Part shown: in pieces, positions 5,648 through 7,962 of the stretch
Layout of the letters: every line of letters begins with the position of its first letter
Position numbering within the stretch: position 1 is the first letter of the stretch
Source: an uncultured Alistipes sp.
GTDB taxonomy: Bacteria; Bacteroidota; Bacteroidia; Bacteroidales; UBA932
Length of the DNA: 7,962 nucleotides
Assembly: GCA_900544195.1 (NCBI GenBank)
Contig: UQUJ01000092.1
Span: 1-7,962, forward strand
Direction of reading: 5' to 3'
Notes under the pieces: model-generated
What the model was told of the DNA's origin: nothing
What the model saw: the letters and a program-made list of their open reading frames with translations, nothing else
Databases searched by the model: none
Position numbers and translations under genes: made by a program

Positions 5648-6337
5648 TTACTTCTGAGGCAGAGCGAATCTGGAGAGATATTTCACTTTAGCGGTCTTTT
5701 CTCCCTCCGAACCCTTCCAGTGCAATGTCAGTTCCTGCCCATCCTTGACATCCTTCAGCAGGTCATCGATCTTGAAAGCGATTACACCTTCACCCGGGAC
5801 ATATCCGTTATCACCATTGTTGTCATGCTTGAGGTATAGATCGAGAGTCTTCGGATCCACCGCCAAATCAACAATATGCACGATCTTGCTACCTCGTCCG
5901 AACAAGGCGGCGAAATGAATGGTAAGATAACCGTCCTCAAGGCAGGTCACCCAATCATTATACAACTCAATCGGGGCATTTTTTCCTTGCATGAATTCAT
6001 TGTCATAAGAAACAGCGCTTTTTGTGCGCACCGAGTCGATCCATGCGACCTTGACCTTCTTTGAAAAGAGTCCGCCTTCCCCCGGTTCCTCGGAATATCG
6101 GAGCAAAGCCCTCACCTCACGTTTATAAGGGTTCTTCCAGTTCGTCGGTTCCAGAGTGGTCTTCTTATCCAACTGGAAATAGGTGACACCAGAGTCTGTT
6201 GTCTTGATGGTCACAAGCCCGTTATAGGCTGGATAATAAGGCCCGTCATTCTTAGAGCATGAAGACAAGGACATGGCCAAGGCCGAAACCGCGGCCAGAA
6301 CGGCCAAAGTAATCTTGAAATTTTTCATCTGTTTCAT
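5648..6337 (-). CDS. NigD-like lipoprotein
   Basis: A 229-residue lipoprotein of the NigD family, named after a gene of the nigrescin bacteriocin cluster in Prevotella nigrescens; the molecular function of the family is not established. A signal peptide ends in a lipobox, LSSC, with acylated Cys27. The next residues SKNDG include Lys and Asp, resembling the short charged signal that sends Bacteroidota lipoproteins to the cell surface. Family-like segments are YNGLVTIKTTDSGVTYFQLD (38-57), TTLEPTN (60-66), REVRALLRYSE (73-83), KVAWIDSVRTK (96-106), NDWVTCLEDGYLTIHF (127-142) and LTLHWKGSEG (203-212). An ATG at 6328 (residue 4) is an alternative start. It is the first gene of the operon with the sigma factor and barrel protein, so it may be the surface sensor or a product of that circuit; this is inference. 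No clear promoter was found upstream. Confidence 0.9.
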   Translation of the reverse strand: MKQMKNFKITLAVLAAVSALAMSLSSCSKNDGPYYPAYNGLVTIKTTDSGVTYFQLDKKTTLEPTNWKNPYKREVRALLRYSEEPGEGGLFSKKVKVAWIDSVRTKSAVSYDNEFMQGKNAPIELYNDWVTCLEDGYLTIHFAALFGRGSKIVHIVDLAVDPKTLDLYLKHDNNGDNGYVPGEGVIAFKIDDLLKDVKDGQELTLHWKGSEGEKTAKVKYLSRFALPQK

Positions 6338-6457
6338 ATACTTATTTTATTTTTCCAGTCAACTAAATCCGTACCATCGGAATTCTTGCGTAAAAATGCG
6401 AAAAAAAAATTAACTTGCGCTCCATTTTGAAAAAGGAATATTAACGGACTTACTCAG
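6338..6457. promoter_or_regulatory. Divergent intergenic region between the NigD-like operon and nhaC
   Basis: This 120-bp A+T-rich spacer must hold both divergent promoters. It contains an A9 tract at 6401-6409 and two copies of CTTGCG (6385-6390 and 6414-6419) 29 bp apart, with ATGCG between them. No complete TAnnTTTG element was found on either strand; CCATTTTG (6422-6429, plus) is a partial match lacking a -33 partner. The promoters may be ECF-dependent or simply divergent from consensus. Confidence 0.4.
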
Positions 6458-7903
6458 ATGAAGAAAATAACCATGTTCCGGGTGGGAATATCCCTGATTC
6501 CGATCCTGATTCTCGTGACGCTTCTGGCGCTGAACATCAGCATATTCGGCAGCGACGCCATCCTCGGCGCCAGCCAGGTCGCACTGCTTTTCTCCGCCGG
6601 TGTCGCCATCTGGCTGGCCATGTGGCTGTTCAAGTTACCGTGGCAGGATTTCGAGGAAGCGATCAAAAGCAACATCGGGGACGTCACCACCGCGATCGTG
6701 ATCCTGTTCCTGATCGGGGCGATCTCCGGGACATGGACGATGAGCGGCATCGTTCCGACATTCATCTACTATGGTGTCAAGATCATAAGCCCGAAAATAT
6801 TCCTGCTCACCGCCTGCGTGATCTGCGCGCTGGTCTCAGTCATGGTCGGCAGCTCGTGGACCACAATCGCCACGATCGGTGTGGCTCTTCTGGGAATAGG
6901 CAAGGCTGAGGGTTTCAGCGATGGCGTGATAGCAGGAGCGATCATCTCCGGAGCATATTTCGGGGACAAGATCTCCCCACTGTCCGACACCACAGTGCTC
7001 GCCTCCTCGATGAGCAAGGTCCCGATGTTCACCCACATTCGCTACCTGATGTACACGACAGTCCCGTCAATCGTGATCACACTCATCATATTCCTCATCC
7101 TTGGTCTCTCGCACAACGGCGATGACGCTGCCATGATCAATGAATATACCAACGTGCTCGGCGCCAAATTCAACATCACCCCATGGCTGATGATTGTCCC
7201 TGCCCTTACGGCGATAATGATAGCCCGCAAAATGCCCGCGCTCATTGTCCTTGCCCTGTCCACCGTGCTGGCGGCCGCCGCGGCGCTGATCTTCCAACCG
7301 GACATCATGAGGGAAATAGGTTCGAGCGTCTCAGGCTCAGGGAGTTCAGCGAAAATCCTGTTCACTGGTACAATCGAGACAATCTACAACTCTGTCTCGG
7401 TCGAAACCGGCAATCCGGATGTCGATCAGCTTGTGGCTTCAAAGGGGATGCTCGGAATGCTGAACACCGTCTACCTGATCATCTGCGCCATGTGCTTCGG
7501 AGCGGCCATGAAAGCGAGCGGGATGCTGCATCATCTGGCATCGATGATCCTTCCGATGACAAAACGCCGGGTAAGTCTCGTGACCTCGACAGTGGTGACT
7601 GGAACAGCACTCAACGGCATAGTGTCCGATCAGTATCTGGCCATCATCCTGACATCAAGCCTGTTCAAGGACATCTACGAGAAAGAGGGCTACGAGAACA
7701 GGCTCCTGAGCCGCGCCGTGGAGGATTCCGCCACGGTCACCTCGCCACTCTACCCGTGGAGCAGCTGCGGAATGACACAGGCGACTATCCTGAACGTGCC
7801 GACGATGGCCTACCTGCCATATTGCTTCTTCAACCTGCTCAGTCCGCTGATGAGCGTCACAGTGGCAGTCATCGGCTACAAGATATTCAAAACAGCTTCT
7901 TAA
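6458..7903 (+). CDS. nhaC: Na+/H+ antiporter, NhaC family
   Basis: An inner-membrane secondary transporter exchanging Na+ for H+, helping pH and sodium homeostasis. The 481-residue protein is full length for NhaC and hydrophobic throughout, with roughly 11-12 membrane segments. Family signatures include VGSSWTTIATIGVALLGIG (130-148), GAIISGAYFGDKISPLSDTT (160-179), where the Asp residues within the membrane are likely ion-binding, and a related C-terminal segment SPLYPWSSCGMTQ near the end, consistent with the internal duplication of this fold. The ATG at 6458 gives a natural short basic start (MKKITMFRVG); an ATG six codons in is possible. It is transcribed divergently from the NigD-like operon and appears monocistronic, at least within the window. 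Members of the wider superfamily can carry other exchange reactions (for example malate/lactate), so the exact substrate is inferred from family. Confidence 0.92.
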   Translation: MKKITMFRVGISLIPILILVTLLALNISIFGSDAILGASQVALLFSAGVAIWLAMWLFKLPWQDFEEAIKSNIGDVTTAIVILFLIGAISGTWTMSGIVPTFIYYGVKIISPKIFLLTACVICALVSVMVGSSWTTIATIGVALLGIGKAEGFSDGVIAGAIISGAYFGDKISPLSDTTVLASSMSKVPMFTHIRYLMYTTVPSIVITLIIFLILGLSHNGDDAAMINEYTNVLGAKFNITPWLMIVPALTAIMIARKMPALIVLALSTVLAAAAALIFQPDIMREIGSSVSGSGSSAKILFTGTIETIYNSVSVETGNPDVDQLVASKGMLGMLNTVYLIICAMCFGAAMKASGMLHHLASMILPMTKRRVSLVTSTVVTGTALNGIVSDQYLAIILTSSLFKDIYEKEGYENRLLSRAVEDSATVTSPLYPWSSCGMTQATILNVPTMAYLPYCFFNLLSPLMSVTVAVIGYKIFKTAS

Positions 7904-7915
7904 AAAGTCAGGGCA

Positions 7916-7959
7916 ACCGCATCAAAAAACCTCCTTCCTTTTGCATACGGCAATGCGGT
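7916..7959. repeat. Loose inverted repeat downstream of nhaC
   Basis: ACCGCAT (7916-7922) and ATGCGGT (7953-7959) are perfect 7-bp complements 30 bases apart. A smaller alternative pair, GCAT/ATGC (7943-7946, 7953-7956), overlaps the right arm. No T-run is visible after the right arm before the window ends, so terminator function cannot be decided. Confidence 0.3.
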
Positions 7960-7962
7960 GAA

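Noticed and set aside
5648..6337. NigD-like gene as proof of a bacteriocin or immunity cluster.
   Set aside because: No bacteriocin precursor, protease or ABC exporter gene is nearby; NigD-like genes are widespread in Bacteroidales outside bacteriocin clusters.

Overview
The window looks like chromosomal DNA of a Bacteroidota member, most likely order Bacteroidales. The evidence is a NigD-family lipoprotein (found in this group), a TonB-dependent receptor with an N-terminal carboxypeptidase-regulatory-like domain, an ECF sigma factor overlapping a hybrid membrane/beta-barrel protein, and a TAnnTTTG-type promoter in front of argR. GC content is moderate (about 50% by eye). Family and genus cannot be resolved from this sequence alone.

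Layout, left to right. Positions 1-93 lie downstream of argR and contain no recognisable gene. argR (94-570, minus) encodes the arginine repressor. Its promoter region (about 577-632) holds a Bacteroidota-type promoter inside a striking 32-bp palindrome, plus an ARG-box-like element, which suggests autoregulation. A TonB-dependent receptor (677-2992, minus) follows, preceded in the same direction by a small membrane-anchored His-rich protein (3085-3459, minus). The 92-bp gap between these two can fold into two hairpins on the transcribed strand. Upstream of the His-rich gene is a cluster of ATCAG/CTGAT half-sites (3507-3532). These two genes look like a metal or metal-complex acquisition unit, but the substrate is not shown by the sequence.

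Next, also on the minus strand, is a tight three-gene operon read from 6337 to 3705. It encodes a NigD-like lipoprotein, an ECF sigma factor 18 bp downstream, and a 452-residue protein overlapping the sigma gene by 4 bp. That last protein has a short cytoplasmic-type head, one membrane segment, a long charged linker and a C-terminal outer-membrane beta-barrel-like domain. The set resembles an envelope-sensing module in which the third protein could restrain the sigma factor and report on the outer membrane. No convincing terminator separates this operon from the His-rich/TonB unit, so all five genes could be co-transcribed or functionally linked.

Across a 120-bp divergent intergenic region, nhaC (6458-7903, plus) encodes a complete NhaC-family Na+/H+ antiporter. 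The last 59 bases are non-coding as far as can be seen and hold one loose inverted repeat.

No tRNA, rRNA, CRISPR array, insertion sequence or phage gene was seen. The parts most worth following up are the His-rich/TonB pair with its regulatory structures, the NigD-sigma-barrel operon, and the argR control region.
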